Numbered from the stretch's first letter, positions 8,381 through 17,101 are shown. The stretch is DNA of 64,000 nucleotides from an uncultured Holdemanella sp. (GCF_934754935.1 NZ_CAKVJB010000002.1:1-64000); one strand, 5' to 3'. Made by a program: numbers and translations. The notes: generated by a model not told the origin, from the sequence alone.

Positions 8381-9490
8381 ATGACAGCACAACCACCATT
8401 TAAATATGATGTAGTCGGTAGCTTTTTGCGTCCAGACTACCTTAAAAAAGCTAGAGAAGAATTTGCGAATGGAACCATTGATGCCAAACAATTAAAGGAC
8501 GTTGAAGATAAAGCCATCAAAGAACTAGTCGCAAAAGAAAAAGAAGTCGGACTTCAAGCCGTTACAGATGGAGAATTCAGAAGAAGATATTGGCATTTAG
8601 ATTTTCTTGCCGATCTTGAAGGTGTAGAAGAAATTAAGGCAGATCATTGGTCTGTACATTTTAAGGGGCATCAGCCTAAAGCAGCCACATTAAAGATTAC
8701 AGATAAAATTGATTTTGGTAACCATCCATTTTTAGAACACTTCAAATACTTAAATAGCATTGCACAAGGTACGCTTTGTAAGATGACGATCCCATCTCCT
8801 TCTATGCTTCATTTGATTTGTTGCGTACGTAGTGAAGAATATACATCAATCAAACGTTATGAAGATATGGATGTGTTATATCATGATATTGCCTACGCTT
8901 ACCAGAAGGCTATCCGTGCATTCTATGATGCTGGATGTAGATATCTACAATTGGATGATACTTCTTGGGGAGAATTCTGTGATGCCGATAAGCGAAAAGC
9001 CTATAAGGAACGAGGTCTTGATTTAGAGAAAATCGCAAAATCTTATGTAGACATGATCAATCTAGCCTTAGAGGCAAAGCCAGAAGATATGACAATCACA
9101 ATGCATATTTGTCGTGGAAACTTCAGATCGACATGGTTTTCATCAGGTGGATATGAACCCGTCGCAAAAACTTTATTTGGTCAATGTAAAATAGATGGAT
9201 TTTTCTTAGAATATGATTCAGAAAGATCTGGTGATTTCAGTCCTCTTCGTTTTATTCAAAATCAAAAAGTCGTTCTTGGATTGATTACTTCAAAATTTGC
9301 ACAACTTGAAGATAAAGAAGAAGTAAAGAAAAGAATTCAAGAAGCTGAAAAATATGTTCCAAAAGAACAACTTTGTCTAAGCCCACAATGTGGATTCTCT
9401 TCTACGGAAGAAGGAAATATTATGAGTGAAGAGGAACAATGGGCTAAAGTAAAATTAGTCAAAGAAATTGCTGAAGAAGTTTGGAAATAG
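8381..9490 (+). CDS. MetE-like methyltransferase paralogue
   Basis: This 369-residue protein is a paralogue of the preceding gene product with the same metal-site landmarks (CRYLQLDDTSWG, ITMHICRGNFRSTW, LCLSPQCGFSS). The ATG at 8381 follows GAGGAA by 7 nt; an in-frame ATG at 8342 lies inside the -10 box and cannot be used. The middle of the protein has diverged (for example a longer EIKADHWSVHFKGHQPK loop), which suggests a different methyl donor or acceptor thiol. The last ~53 nt of coding sequence are identical to those of the paralogue. Same regulation through the MET-box. Confidence 0.88.
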   Translation: MTAQPPFKYDVVGSFLRPDYLKKAREEFANGTIDAKQLKDVEDKAIKELVAKEKEVGLQAVTDGEFRRRYWHLDFLADLEGVEEIKADHWSVHFKGHQPKAATLKITDKIDFGNHPFLEHFKYLNSIAQGTLCKMTIPSPSMLHLICCVRSEEYTSIKRYEDMDVLYHDIAYAYQKAIRAFYDAGCRYLQLDDTSWGEFCDADKRKAYKERGLDLEKIAKSYVDMINLALEAKPEDMTITMHICRGNFRSTWFSSGGYEPVAKTLFGQCKIDGFFLEYDSERSGDFSPLRFIQNQKVVLGLITSKFAQLEDKEEVKKRIQEAEKYVPKEQLCLSPQCGFSSTEEGNIMSEEEQWAKVKLVKEIAEEVWK

Positions 9491-9493
9491 AAA

Positions 9494-9527
9494 AAAGTTT
9501 GGATCATTTCCAAACTTTATTTTTTTG
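9494..9527 (+). terminator. Bidirectional terminator between convergent genes
   Basis: AAAGTTTGG / CCAAACTTT stem with ATCATTT loop, followed on the plus strand by ATTTTTTTG and preceded by an A run that serves the minus strand. It lies at the end of both the MetE-like gene and the P-type ATPase gene and overlaps the latter's last codons. Confidence 0.8.
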
Positions 9528-11699
9528 TTTCATGAACAATTTTATCCAAGAGGATACAACTGTTAATATATATGGAATGAGACAAATATTCAAAATCACA
9601 TATATAATTTCATACCATCTTAAATGAACAATGTAGAAAAAGTTTTGACATAAGATCATGGAGCCTATAAAAATCATACACATGATTGTAACTAATATTT
9701 TTCTTAAAAGGCTCATAGGTACACATACACGTATCAATACCATAAGTGCATTGACTCCGGCAAGAATTGTACACATGGTTGAATATTCACTTGGTGAAAT
9801 AGGCACAAAACGACCTAAAATCGATACACCAATTACACTACATATAACGCATATAGCTCCTGGCAATGCTTTTGAGATGACGTTTTGTAGAAAGTTACCT
9901 TTCACTTTATTTCCATTTGGTTCTAGTGTTAATACAAAACTAGGTATTCCTGTTGCCAAAGCGGAAATCAAAGTTAATTGAATGGGTTTAAATGGATAAT
10001 TCTTTAAAAATATCAATGTTAAAATGGATAAACCAATCGAGAAAAGTGTTTTCACTAGAAACAAAGAGGCTGTTCTTTGAATATTATTAATGACACATCG
10101 TCCTTGATACAAAATAGCAGGTAATGCATTCATTTGATCTTCCAACAAAACTAAACTGGCCACACTTTTACAAGCTTGGGAACCCGATCCCATCGCAATC
10201 GAGCAATCCGCTTCCTTTAATGCCATGACATCATTAACACCATCCCCTGTCATTGCGACAGTTTTATTTCTTTTCTTTAATGCCAAAACAAGTTCTTTCT
10301 TTTGTTCGGGAGTCACACGTCCAAAAATCGAATAGGAATCGACTACAGACTCTACATCTTTTACACTCGACATATCTATACTTTTAGATGTAAAGCCTGC
10401 TTTTCTAGCTAGAGCTTCAACTGTTTTTGGATCATCTCCTGAAATCAATTTAATGTCCACGCCTTGTTTTTTAAAGAAGTTCAATGTATCTTTGGCATCA
10501 GGTCTTAATTCATCACGCAAGCATATATAAGCTAAAACAACATCCTCTTTCATCAACACAATAACGCGCATAGCTTGAGATGTATAGGATTCGATATGTT
10601 CTTTTACTTTTGAATCTATCTCTTTGGCAATATACGAATAGGCACCTAGTTTATATTCTCCATCTTCAAATGTCACACTTGAATATTTTCTTTGACTTGA
10701 AAATGGCAGAAAAGATATGACTTTCTTGTGATTTCTTGTCTTAAAATAACTTCTTAGTGCAAGTGCTGTCGCATTTTCATCAGGTAAAGTCTGCATCATA
10801 TCACCTAGAATTCCATCAATATTTTCAATTTCTTCTACATGACATACACTTAGCTTTCCTTGTGTCAGTGTGCCTGTTTTGTCTAAACAAAGTGTATCGG
10901 TTCTTGCGAGTGTTTCAATACAATAGAGTTCTTGCACGAGTACTTGTTGTTTACCAAGTTTAAATGAACTGATGGCTAAGGCAACACTCGTTAAAAAGAC
11001 AAGGCCTTCAGGAATCATGCCTACAACGGCTGCTACTGTATTTAAGGTAGCTGTTGTATAGTTGGTCTTGATGAATTGTTTAATAAACAAGGCACATCCA
11101 AGTGGAATTAAAATGTATGTACACCATTTAATAATGGTATCAATCGAATCTCTTAGTTGACTTGGATATCTTTTAAAGCGTTTGGCATGTTTTAAAATCG
11201 AATAGGCATATGTATCTTGTCCTACTTTGTCTACTTTCATCAAACATTTTCCTGAAACCACAAAGCTTCCACTAAGTAATGAAGCATTTTCTTGTTTATA
11301 GATCGCATCACTTTCTCCTGTCAACATGGATTCATCACATTCAATACTTCCAGATACGATATGACCATCAAAGCTGATTTCATCCCCTGCATATAAGACG
11401 ACAAGATCATTGACTTCAATATCATCCACAGCTAATTCAACTTCAACATCATTTCGAATCACATGAATCTTTGTCTGATTTAATAAAGAAAGCTTGTCTA
11501 ACATTCGTTTAGAGCGTATTTCTTGAAAGAGTCCAATGAGCATATTTAAAATAACGGTAATCATAAAAAGCATGTTGCGATAAGAGCCCGTAAAAAATAC
11601 AAATATAGCCAATACTACGTTGATTCCGTTAAACAAAGTAAATACGTGTTGTTTAATGATTTCTTTATAACTTTTTGATAAATTATTTGAGTTGTGCAT
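9504..11699 (-). CDS. Cation-transporting P-type ATPase
   Basis: This 731-residue P-type ATPase moves cations across the membrane using a phospho-aspartate cycle. The actuator motif is LTGES, the phosphorylation site DKTGTLTQG, the hinge GDGVND, and the transmembrane ion-site segment reads VVGMIPEGLVFLTSVALAIS. The PEGL transmembrane motif and the lack of N-terminal metal-binding CxxC point to the Ca2+/Mg2+/monovalent side of the family (CtpE/Exp7-like) rather than copper or zinc exporters. The ion cannot be fixed from sequence. It is probably monocistronic, with terminators on both sides. Confidence 0.9.
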   Translation of the reverse strand: MHNSNNLSKSYKEIIKQHVFTLFNGINVVLAIFVFFTGSYRNMLFMITVILNMLIGLFQEIRSKRMLDKLSLLNQTKIHVIRNDVEVELAVDDIEVNDLVVLYAGDEISFDGHIVSGSIECDESMLTGESDAIYKQENASLLSGSFVVSGKCLMKVDKVGQDTYAYSILKHAKRFKRYPSQLRDSIDTIIKWCTYILIPLGCALFIKQFIKTNYTTATLNTVAAVVGMIPEGLVFLTSVALAISSFKLGKQQVLVQELYCIETLARTDTLCLDKTGTLTQGKLSVCHVEEIENIDGILGDMMQTLPDENATALALRSYFKTRNHKKVISFLPFSSQRKYSSVTFEDGEYKLGAYSYIAKEIDSKVKEHIESYTSQAMRVIVLMKEDVVLAYICLRDELRPDAKDTLNFFKKQGVDIKLISGDDPKTVEALARKAGFTSKSIDMSSVKDVESVVDSYSIFGRVTPEQKKELVLALKKRNKTVAMTGDGVNDVMALKEADCSIAMGSGSQACKSVASLVLLEDQMNALPAILYQGRCVINNIQRTASLFLVKTLFSIGLSILTLIFLKNYPFKPIQLTLISALATGIPSFVLTLEPNGNKVKGNFLQNVISKALPGAICVICSVIGVSILGRFVPISPSEYSTMCTILAGVNALMVLIRVCVPMSLLRKILVTIMCMIFIGSMILCQNFFYIVHLRWYEIIYVILNICLIPYILTVVSSWIKLFMKQKNKVWK

Positions 11700-11741
11700 A
11701 TATCTATTGTACTATCTTTAAGCATGCAAAATAATTAAGAT

Positions 11742-11776
11742 TTTATTAAAAATGATACGACTATAGCCGTATCATT
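11742..11776 (-). terminator. Terminator after the IspD-like paralogue
   Basis: AATGATACG / CGTATCATT stem, then TTTTTAATAAAA on the minus strand. It overlaps the stop codon of the gene ending at 11772 and separates it from the ATPase. Confidence 0.8.
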
Positions 11777-12239
11777 CAATTGATTCAAGTGGAGTATTGG
11801 CAAGCGTAACAGCTTGAGCATAAGATGTAATTGCCAAGTTGGATTCTATGGCTTTTTGTAGACAGAACATCAATAGTCTTGTATCAAATGCCTGTAAATC
11901 TTTATCAAAATTGATTGCTGGATATCTTGATAGATGATCCAATAATGTATCTACATTTTCCTTTGTGTGTTTTGTAGAAATACCTGTCACAACCACATTT
12001 TCTTGTTTAATAGCCTTTAAGCCATTCAACAAAGCCACATAAGGTTTGTCAGGTCTTTGTACAAGCATCACCTTATTTTTTGGTGAAGAAGCAAGTCTTA
12101 GTGTCCATACACTTTTACAACTTACAACAATTTGTGTACAGTTTTCATCCTGCGCAAACAAATCGATTGTTTCTAATAATTTGTCATACGTATCTTCTAC
12201 TTCTTTACAATCATCAAATATCAAAGCTGAATATTCCAT
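11772..12239 (-). CDS. Degenerate IspD-like nucleotidyltransferase-fold protein
   Basis: This 155-residue protein is not a recognised enzyme, but it aligns by eye with the IspD encoded directly upstream. QDENCTQIVVSCKS corresponds to SDDECKQVVLVCAD, PYVALLNGLKAIKQENVVVTG to QDSVYNGLQVVDQDYVMIHDG, and QAFDTRLLMFCLQKA to QCFKTDLIKECHELA. It lacks the N-terminal LAAGxGxR nucleotide-binding loop and the DGARP motif, so cytidylyltransferase activity is not expected. The gene begins 8 nt downstream of ispD on the same strand. It may be a non-catalytic partner, a regulator or a decaying duplicate. The homology is my own reading and needs a profile search. Confidence 0.6.
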   Translation of the reverse strand: MEYSALIFDDCKEVEDTYDKLLETIDLFAQDENCTQIVVSCKSVWTLRLASSPKNKVMLVQRPDKPYVALLNGLKAIKQENVVVTGISTKHTKENVDTLLDHLSRYPAINFDKDLQAFDTRLLMFCLQKAIESNLAITSYAQAVTLANTPLESIE

Positions 12240-12247
12240 CTTTATAC

Positions 12248-12895
12248 CTATCCTTTCAAATCTTCAGGTAAAGTTATTTTTTTATTTGTGAAACTTGATA
12301 AAACAACCTTTACTTTTGTATCAGAAAACCATTCTACAAGTTGTGCATCATCGGTTGCCTGTACTTGTTTATTTCTTGCCAGTTCATGACATTCTTTAAT
12401 CAAATCGGTTTTAAAGCATTGCGGTGTCTGTGCATGATATACAAGTTTTCTTTCTAACGATTCTTTCACGTACCCATCCACAACAATTTTTGTGGTATCC
12501 ACACTTGGAACCATTAATAAACAAGCCGATTCTGTTTCTAATGTTTGTTTCAAATCCGAAATCCAATTCTTTTCAACAAAAGGTCTAGCTCCATCATGAA
12601 TCATTACATAATCCTGATCAACAACTTGTAAGCCATTATATACACTATCTTGTCGTGTTTTTCCTCCTGTTACAACTTGGATTCTTGAATCATATGTATA
12701 ATGTTCATTCACATAGTCCTTTTCATAATCAGCACAAACCAAAACCACTTGTTTACACTCATCATCTGATAAAAAAACAGACAGACTCTTATTTAACACA
12801 GTTTGTCCATTTTCGAAAGTATAAAATACTTTATTATAATCTAAATTCGTACGACTGCCTCTTCCAGCAGCTAAAACAATCACACTATAGTTCAT
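12248..12895 (-). CDS. ispD: 2-C-methyl-D-erythritol 4-phosphate cytidylyltransferase IspD
   Basis: IspD transfers CMP from CTP to methylerythritol phosphate in the MEP isoprenoid pathway. At 215 residues it is slightly shorter than the usual ~230. The N-terminal VLAAGRGSRT loop binds CTP; MIHDGARPFV and AQTPQCFKTDLI are family signatures; and the lysine of NKVF supports catalysis. IspD-like sugar cytidylyltransferases (TarI) are close relatives, but no teichoic acid partner (TarJ) is nearby. The gene is followed immediately by a degenerate paralogue. Confidence 0.85.
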   Translation of the reverse strand: MNYSVIVLAAGRGSRTNLDYNKVFYTFENGQTVLNKSLSVFLSDDECKQVVLVCADYEKDYVNEHYTYDSRIQVVTGGKTRQDSVYNGLQVVDQDYVMIHDGARPFVEKNWISDLKQTLETESACLLMVPSVDTTKIVVDGYVKESLERKLVYHAQTPQCFKTDLIKECHELARNKQVQATDDAQLVEWFSDTKVKVVLSSFTNKKITLPEDLKG

Positions 12896-12925
12896 GCGTC
12901 TATTATATCAAATTTTCTTAACAAT

Positions 12926-12958
12926 TGATAAAAAAATTGGAAGATTAAACTTCCAATT
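12926..12958 (-). terminator. Terminator of nrdG
   Basis: AATTGGAAG / CTTCCAATT stem with TTTAAT loop, then TTTTTTATC on the minus strand. It overlaps the nrdG stop. Confidence 0.85.
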
Positions 12959-13466
12959 CTACAACCTCTTGTTCCTTCAAAGATTTCTTCATATCAATCA
13001 CTCTTTGATTTCTTGAACCACGAAACGCTAGTGTAATATCTTTTTCTTCTTCCTTAAATGGTCCATCTACTAAAACATCAAGTAATGACAACATTTCATT
13101 GGTTACTTCACAATGTTTTCTTCCTCCATCCAATAAGTCTTGATCCAAAACAAATCCAGTAAACGACCAAATATTCTTTTCCGGTAATTCTATACGAACA
13201 CGACGAAGAAGTTTTACAAGTTCTCTTTGATTTTCCGGTTCAAACGGTTCTCCACCAAGTAATGTCAATCCTGAAATATGACTTGGTTTTAAAGCTTCAA
13301 TAATCTCATCTTCCGTTTCCTTTGTATAAGGCTTACCATAATCAAAGTTCCATGTTTCTGGTTGGAAACAATTCTTACAATGATTTGTACATCCTGATAC
13401 AAATAGTGTTACACGCACACCTTTACCATTTGCGATATCGTTCTTTTTTATATTTCCGTAGTACAT
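12945..13466 (-). CDS. nrdG: Anaerobic ribonucleotide reductase-activating protein NrdG
   Basis: This radical-SAM activase (173 residues) generates the glycyl radical on NrdD. The N-terminal YYGNIKKNDIANGKGVR and the cluster motif CTNHCKNCF (CxxxCxxC form, residues ~26-34) bind the 4Fe-4S cluster, and LTLLGGEPF is the conserved GGE segment. The SD GGAGGC lies before the ATG at 13466. It is separated from nrdD by 441 bp containing a terminator-like structure and its own promoter with an unusual leader, so it can be expressed independently of nrdD. Confidence 0.93.
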   Translation of the reverse strand: MYYGNIKKNDIANGKGVRVTLFVSGCTNHCKNCFQPETWNFDYGKPYTKETEDEIIEALKPSHISGLTLLGGEPFEPENQRELVKLLRRVRIELPEKNIWSFTGFVLDQDLLDGGRKHCEVTNEMLSLLDVLVDGPFKEEEKDITLAFRGSRNQRVIDMKKSLKEQEVVELEV

Positions 13467-13490
13467 TTAAATGCCTCCACATATTGTAAA

Positions 13491-13520
13491 GCGGTCAACC
13501 CAAAATTGAATTGACCACTT
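13491..13520 (-). promoter_or_regulatory. Hairpin in the nrdG leader
   Basis: An inverted repeat, AGTGGTCAA / TTGACCGCT, has a 12-nt loop and lies 15-20 nt upstream of the nrdG ribosome binding site. It sits just after the two tandem repeats of the leader and probably takes part in their regulation. No T run follows on the minus strand, so it is not an obvious terminator. Confidence 0.5.
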
Positions 13521-13522
13521 TC

Positions 13523-13598
13523 TTTTTTCGCTCCCACTTTTGTTTGGTAGGGTACACCGCTTTTTTCGCTCCCACTTGATTCTGGTAGGGTACACCGC
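13523..13598 (-). repeat. Two tandem 38-bp leader elements before nrdG
   Basis: Two exactly adjacent 38-bp copies (13523-13560 and 13561-13598) differ at only four of 38 positions, all clustered in a 5-nt variable block. On the transcribed minus strand each unit reads GCGGTGTACCCTACCA, then the variable 5 nt, then AAGTGGGAGCGAAAAAA. CCCxAC can pair with GTGGG around the variable loop and GC with GC below it. The elements lie downstream of a good promoter and so are in the nrdG 5' UTR. I do not recognise a known riboswitch class. Confidence 0.7.
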
Positions 13599-13612
13599 TT
13601 TTTCTGATTTAT

Positions 13613-13641
13613 ATTATAACGAGAGACTTAAAAATTGTAAA
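13613..13641 (-). promoter_or_regulatory. nrdG promoter
   Basis: On the minus strand TTTACA and TATAAT are separated by exactly 17 bp (-35 at 13636-13641, -10 at 13613-13618). Transcription should begin near 13606, giving a ~140-nt leader that contains the tandem elements. Confidence 0.75.
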
Positions 13642-13767
13642 TATCACCAAAAACTCTCTTAACCTTTTAAAGCCAAAATTTTCGTTGCAATATCATAATC
13701 ATTGTTAAATCTACTCCATACAATTGAAGATATGGACAAACAAATACATAAGTTGAAAAGACATAAG

Positions 13768-13812
13768 AAAAAACTACCTCGATATTCCGGCAAGAAATTA
13801 AAGTAGTTTTTT
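13768..13812 (-). terminator. Bidirectional terminator-like stem after nrdD
   Basis: AAAAAACTAC and GTAGTTTTTT form a 10-bp stem around a 25-nt loop, with A and T runs on either side so that it can act on both strands. It lies in the 441-bp gap downstream of nrdD. The rest of that gap (13642-13907) shows no convincing gene. Confidence 0.6.
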
Positions 13813-13907
13813 CATAACTATACATTTTCCCAAGGAGAACCCTTTATTGGATACTCTCTTTTCATTTATATTCTACCACATCAAACCGTTTTATCAACAA
13901 AAATCTA

Positions 13908-16082
13908 TTACAAGTGTAATACTCTTTCTTTGATTTCTTGTGTTCTACCTTGGTTCCAGAATTGAGTACCAATATATCCACAAGTACGACGAGCCACATT
14001 CATTTTTTCTTGGTCACGATTACCGCAGTTTGGACATTCCCAAACTAATTTGTGGTTTTCATCTTCTACAATCTTGATCTCACCTGTATATCCACATACT
14101 TGGCAATAATCAGATTTTGTATTCAATTCCGCATACATAATATGATTATAAATATGTTTCATAATTGCCAAAACAGCTTCGATATTGTTTTCCATATTTG
14201 GAACTTCTACATAACTAATAGCTCCACCTGGAGAAAGTTTTTGGAATTGAGATTCGAATGACAATTTCGTAAATGCATCAATTTCTTCTGTAACATGAAC
14301 ATGATAACTATTCGTGATGTAGTTTTTATCTGTTACATGAGGAATAATTCCAAAACGTTCTTGTAGATGTTTCGAGAATTTAAATGTAGTTGACTCCATT
14401 GGAGTTCCATATAATGAGAAATCAATATTTTCTTCAGCCTTCCATTTAGCACATGCATCATTTAAATACTGCATAACTTTTAAGCCAAATGAAGTTCCTG
14501 GCTCCTCAGTATGAGGATGTCCAGTCATATAATATACACATTCGCATAATCCGGCATAGCCTAATGAAATTGTAGAGTATCCACCAAACAATAATTTATC
14601 GATTGGTTCACCTTTTTTCAAACGAGCCAATGCACCATTTTGCCATAAAATAGGCGCTACATCACTTGGTGTTCCAAGTAATCTTTCATGACGACACATC
14701 AATGCTTTTTTACATAAAGCCAATCTTTCGTCCATGATTCTCCAGAACGCTTCTTCATCCTGTTTACTTGAACAAGCAACATCTACTAAGTTCAATGTAA
14801 CAACACCTTGGTTAAAACGACCATAATATTTTGGTTTTCCATTTTCATCCAAATATGTAGTTAAGAATGAACGACATCCCATGCATGGATAACAATGACC
14901 TTCACCATTCACATCCACTTTCAATTCCAACATTTTCTTTTCAGAAATATAATCCGGAACCATACGCTTAGCTGTACATCTTGCAGCTAATTCTGTTAAA
15001 TACCAATACTTTGAACCTTCTTCAATATTGTTTTCTTCAAGAACATAGATCAATTTAGGGAACGCTGGCGTGATCCAAATACCCTTTTCATTTTTAACAC
15101 CCTTGATTCTTTGTTTCAACATCTCCTCAATAATGATAGCCAAATCATCACGAGTCTGTCCTTCAGGCACTTCATTTAAATACATGAATACAGTTACGAA
15201 AGGAGCTTGTCCATTTGTCGTCATCAATGTGATGACCTGATATTGAATCATCTGTACACCTTTTTCGATTTCTTTACGAACACGCATCTCTGCCATTTTA
15301 TTCACTGTATCTTCAGAAGAATCTAGATTTAATGATTCCAATTCCTCTTTTACTTCACGACGTGCTTTTTCTCTTGAAACCTGTACAAAAGGAGCTAAAT
15401 GAGAAAGTGTAATACTTTGTCCTCCATATTGAGAGCTTGCGACTTGTGCAATAATTTGTGTTGCCACATTACATGCAGTTGAGAAACTGTGTGGTTTTTC
15501 AATCATAGTTTCAGAGATAACTGTTCCATTTTGAAGCATATCTTCCAAATTCACTAAACAACAATTGTGCATGTGTTGCGCAAAATAATCTGAATCATGG
15601 AAATGAATAATTCCTTGTTCATGAGCTTCCATAACATCTTGAGGCAACAAGAAACGTTTTGTGATATCCTTCGAAACTTCACCCGCCATATAATCACGCT
15701 GAACACTATTCACCAATGGGTTTTTATTTGAGTTTTCCTGCTTTACTTCTTCATTATTACGCTCAAGTAAAGACATGATTTGTTTATCTGTTGAATTTGC
15801 CTTACGAACCAATGCGCGCTCATAACGATATGTAATATAGTTGTGAGCCACCGCAAAACAACGATGCTCCATCAATTCACCCTCAACCATATCCTGAATT
15901 TCTTCAACATTTGGACTTCTCTTTAAGTTTTCACATTTATCGACAACACTTTGTGTAACAGTATGAATCAATTCATCTGTCATTTGATTATGTGTAGTTG
16001 CTTTATTGGCTTTTTTGATTGCATTTTCAATTTTAATCGAATCAAAAACAACTTCTTCTCCACTTCTTTTAATTACATTCAT
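13908..16082 (-). CDS. nrdD: Anaerobic ribonucleoside-triphosphate reductase NrdD
   Basis: Class III ribonucleotide reductase, 724 residues, reduces NTPs to dNTPs without oxygen. An N-terminal ATP-cone (about 1-95, MNVIKRSGEEVVFDSIKIENAI) gives allosteric control. The C-terminus has the zinc site CQVCGYTGE ... CPNCGNRD and the glycyl radical motif RTCGYIGTQFWNQGR (radical on the Gly of YIG). The N-terminal catalytic half includes HDSDYFAQHMHNCCLVNL. Activation is by NrdG, encoded downstream. AGGAGG lies before the ATG at 16082. Confidence 0.96.
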   Translation of the reverse strand: MNVIKRSGEEVVFDSIKIENAIKKANKATTHNQMTDELIHTVTQSVVDKCENLKRSPNVEEIQDMVEGELMEHRCFAVAHNYITYRYERALVRKANSTDKQIMSLLERNNEEVKQENSNKNPLVNSVQRDYMAGEVSKDITKRFLLPQDVMEAHEQGIIHFHDSDYFAQHMHNCCLVNLEDMLQNGTVISETMIEKPHSFSTACNVATQIIAQVASSQYGGQSITLSHLAPFVQVSREKARREVKEELESLNLDSSEDTVNKMAEMRVRKEIEKGVQMIQYQVITLMTTNGQAPFVTVFMYLNEVPEGQTRDDLAIIIEEMLKQRIKGVKNEKGIWITPAFPKLIYVLEENNIEEGSKYWYLTELAARCTAKRMVPDYISEKKMLELKVDVNGEGHCYPCMGCRSFLTTYLDENGKPKYYGRFNQGVVTLNLVDVACSSKQDEEAFWRIMDERLALCKKALMCRHERLLGTPSDVAPILWQNGALARLKKGEPIDKLLFGGYSTISLGYAGLCECVYYMTGHPHTEEPGTSFGLKVMQYLNDACAKWKAEENIDFSLYGTPMESTTFKFSKHLQERFGIIPHVTDKNYITNSYHVHVTEEIDAFTKLSFESQFQKLSPGGAISYVEVPNMENNIEAVLAIMKHIYNHIMYAELNTKSDYCQVCGYTGEIKIVEDENHKLVWECPNCGNRDQEKMNVARRTCGYIGTQFWNQGRTQEIKERVLHL

Positions 16083-16095
16083 ATAATTCCTCCTA

Positions 16096-16119
16096 AAATA
16101 GTTGAACCTTCAACTATTT
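16096..16119 (-). promoter_or_regulatory. Perfect inverted repeat in the nrdD leader
   Basis: An 11-bp perfect dyad, AAATAGTTGAA / TTCAACTATTT, with a 2-nt centre lies between the promoter and the nrdD ribosome binding site. It could be a protein operator or an mRNA hairpin next to the SD. It does not match the NrdR-box consensus. Confidence 0.5.
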
Positions 16120-16134
16120 CTAATGACTATCTTA

Positions 16135-16162
16135 AGTATACTTATATTTTTTTCTAAAACAA
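16135..16162 (-). promoter_or_regulatory. Probable nrdD promoter
   Basis: On the minus strand TTGTTT (16157-16162) and TATACT (16135-16140) are 16 bp apart, upstream of the nrdD dyad. The -35 is weak. Confidence 0.45.
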
Positions 16163-16402
16163 GACTTTACATTCCTACAAAATAATGCTTAAGCGATACA
16201 TAAAGCAAACCGGTTTCTTTATTTTTTAAACTCGACTAATTTGTATAAATTTTTCATTTCCTAAACTATTTTGTGCAACCCCTCCTTTATCCATAAGATA
16301 CCTCTTATACAGACACCATTTATGTCAATTATATTTTTTTAATATTTCATGTTAAATTCACATACACTTGATACAATAGAAGAAAGAAAAGGAGATCATA
16401 TT

Positions 16403-17101
16403 ATGGATTACAAAATCAAAGGGGATTCAGATTGCCCTATCGTTGAAATCAATTTACAGAATAATGAAACGGTAAAAATCGAAAGAGGCTCAATGACCTA
16501 TATGTCAAACGTTATAATTGAAGGTAAAATGAACAGCAACAAGAAAGGTCTAGGTGGTGTATTAGGTGCTATCGGACGAAGCCTTACAAGTGGCGAAAGT
16601 ATGTTTATTACAGAAGCTACTGGTACAAGCCATGATGGTTTGCTTGGTATTGCACCTTCTATCCCAGGAAAAATTGTATGTTTAGAAGTCAACTCACAAA
16701 ATCACTACTACTTAAACAACGGTGCTTTTCTAGCATGCGATAATAGCGTGAGCTACGAAATGAAAACACAAAGCGTAGGAAAAGCCTTATTTGGTGGAAC
16801 TGGCGGATTCTTCGTTATGCATACATTCGGTCAAGGAGACCTTTTAATCAATGCATACGGAGATATCATGGAAATCAATGTGGATGATGCACACCCAATA
16901 ACAATCGACAATGAACACGTTATCGCATGGGATGATTCTTTAGATTATGAAATCAAGATCGCTTCTGGAACATTCGGATTTACTACTGGTGAAGGTTTAG
17001 TTAACGTATTCCACGGCAATGGAAAAGTATACATTCAATCTCGTAATCTTCATTCTCTTGCCGATGCCTTATTGCCATTCATCCCTCAAAGCAAGGACTA
17101 A
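16403..17101 (+). CDS. AIM24 family protein
   Basis: This is a 232-residue TIGR00266/AIM24-type beta-rich protein with a Gly-rich stretch (GLGGVLGAIGRSLTSGES) near residues 40-60 and a second one (GKALFGGTGGFF) near 120. No signal peptide or membrane segment is visible. Bacterial members have no settled function. The ATG at 16403 follows AGGAG by a normal distance; the longer in-frame reading from 16349 has no RBS. It is monocistronic, with its own terminator. The upstream 220 bp holds only promoter-like AT-rich sequence and a short AAACCGGTTT dyad near 16208. Confidence 0.85.
   Translation: MDYKIKGDSDCPIVEINLQNNETVKIERGSMTYMSNVIIEGKMNSNKKGLGGVLGAIGRSLTSGESMFITEATGTSHDGLLGIAPSIPGKIVCLEVNSQNHYYLNNGAFLACDNSVSYEMKTQSVGKALFGGTGGFFVMHTFGQGDLLINAYGDIMEINVDDAHPITIDNEHVIAWDDSLDYEIKIASGTFGFTTGEGLVNVFHGNGKVYIQSRNLHSLADALLPFIPQSKD

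Noticed and set aside
13541..13600. T-box-like pattern (AGGGTACACCGC ... CGCTCCC) on the plus strand
   Set aside because: It resembles AGGGTGGTACCGCG only with a 2-nt gap, has no specifier stem, and no plus-strand gene follows; the promoter and gene are on the minus strand.
13731..13805. 24-codon basic frame MDKQIHKLKRHKKKLPRYSG... in the nrdD-nrdG gap
   Set aside because: No clear SD, and it overlaps the bidirectional terminator stem; probably chance.
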